From: Candidatus Brocadiaceae bacterium
GTDB taxonomy: Bacteria; Planctomycetota; Brocadiia; SM23-32
Length of the DNA stretch: 13,619 nucleotides
Reading direction: 5' to 3'
NCBI GenBank assembly: GCA_030615435.1
Contig: JAUWZH010000041.1
Span: 1-13,619, forward strand
Positions 13,576-13,619 of this stretch are shown piece after piece. The number at the start of each line of letters is the position of its first letter. Within the stretch, counting starts at the first letter, position 1. Below the pieces are notes generated by a model. That model made no database searches. It had not been told where the DNA came from and saw nothing but the letters and a program-made list of their open reading frames with translations. A program made the translations under genes and the position numbers.

Positions 13576-13619
13576 TCAGTCTTTCTCTTTCTCGTCTTCG
13601 TCCCCGCTCTCCCCCTCGC
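13576..13619 (-). CDS. Acidic C-terminal tail of an unidentified upstream gene (partial)
   Basis: A minus-strand frame enters from the right edge and ends at TGA 13576-13578, giving the tail EGESGDEDEKEKD. The strongly charged, low-complexity end is typical of a real bacterial C-terminus rather than a chance frame, and the spacing to the permease (about 120 bases to ATG 13457) fits an operon. The ATP-binding subunit of the ABC transporter is the natural guess, but too little is present to identify it. Confidence 0.4.
   Translation of the reverse strand, partial: EGESGDEDEKEKD

Overview
The window is GC-rich bacterial DNA. Genes are tightly packed, mostly on the minus strand, with overlapping or near-overlapping ends. 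The gene content points to an anaerobic, hydrogen-metabolising bacterium. The ABC-2 permease followed by a membrane-anchored helical-repeat protein resembles gene pairs I associate with Planctomycetota and relatives in the PVC group. That placement is from memory and weak, and no rRNA or tRNA is present to confirm it.

Region 1 (1-7703, minus strand, transcribed from a promoter near 7880) is one long hydrogenase operon. In transcription order it encodes: a HydB/AsrA-like iron-sulfur protein; a HydG/AsrB-like FAD/NAD(P)H reductase; a NuoG-like member of the molybdopterin-oxidoreductase superfamily with no recognisable Sec/Cys active site; a HycB-like polyferredoxin; a NuoH/EchB-like membrane subunit; a NuoB/EchC-like small subunit; a NuoC-like subunit; a NuoD/EchE-like large subunit with intact [NiFe] ligands; and the N-terminus of a NuoL/M/N-type antiporter subunit that runs off the left edge. 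The simplest reading is a membrane-bound, ion-translocating group 4 [NiFe]-hydrogenase. It would exchange electrons with NAD(P)H, and perhaps ferredoxin, through a soluble module of the kind usually found with cytoplasmic group 3b sulfhydrogenases. Two unexplained gaps (222-394 and 2482-2661) hold small open frames or structured DNA.

Region 2 (7704-8083) is the divergent control region. It has a strong sigma70-type promoter for the hydrogenase operon, a 10-bp palindrome beside its -35 box, a terminator-like hairpin in the hydrogenase leader, and a second sigma70-type promoter for the plus-strand gene.

Region 3 (8084-9769, plus strand) is a single complete ilvD-family dihydroxy-acid dehydratase, the only plus-strand gene.

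Region 4 (9897-13619, minus strand) is a second operon: the acidic C-terminal tail of an unidentified gene at the right edge, a large ABC-2-type permease, and a membrane-anchored helical-repeat protein. The last is split into two frames by a single in-frame TAG at 11055-11057. This looks like an interrupted gene or a sequence error rather than two genes.
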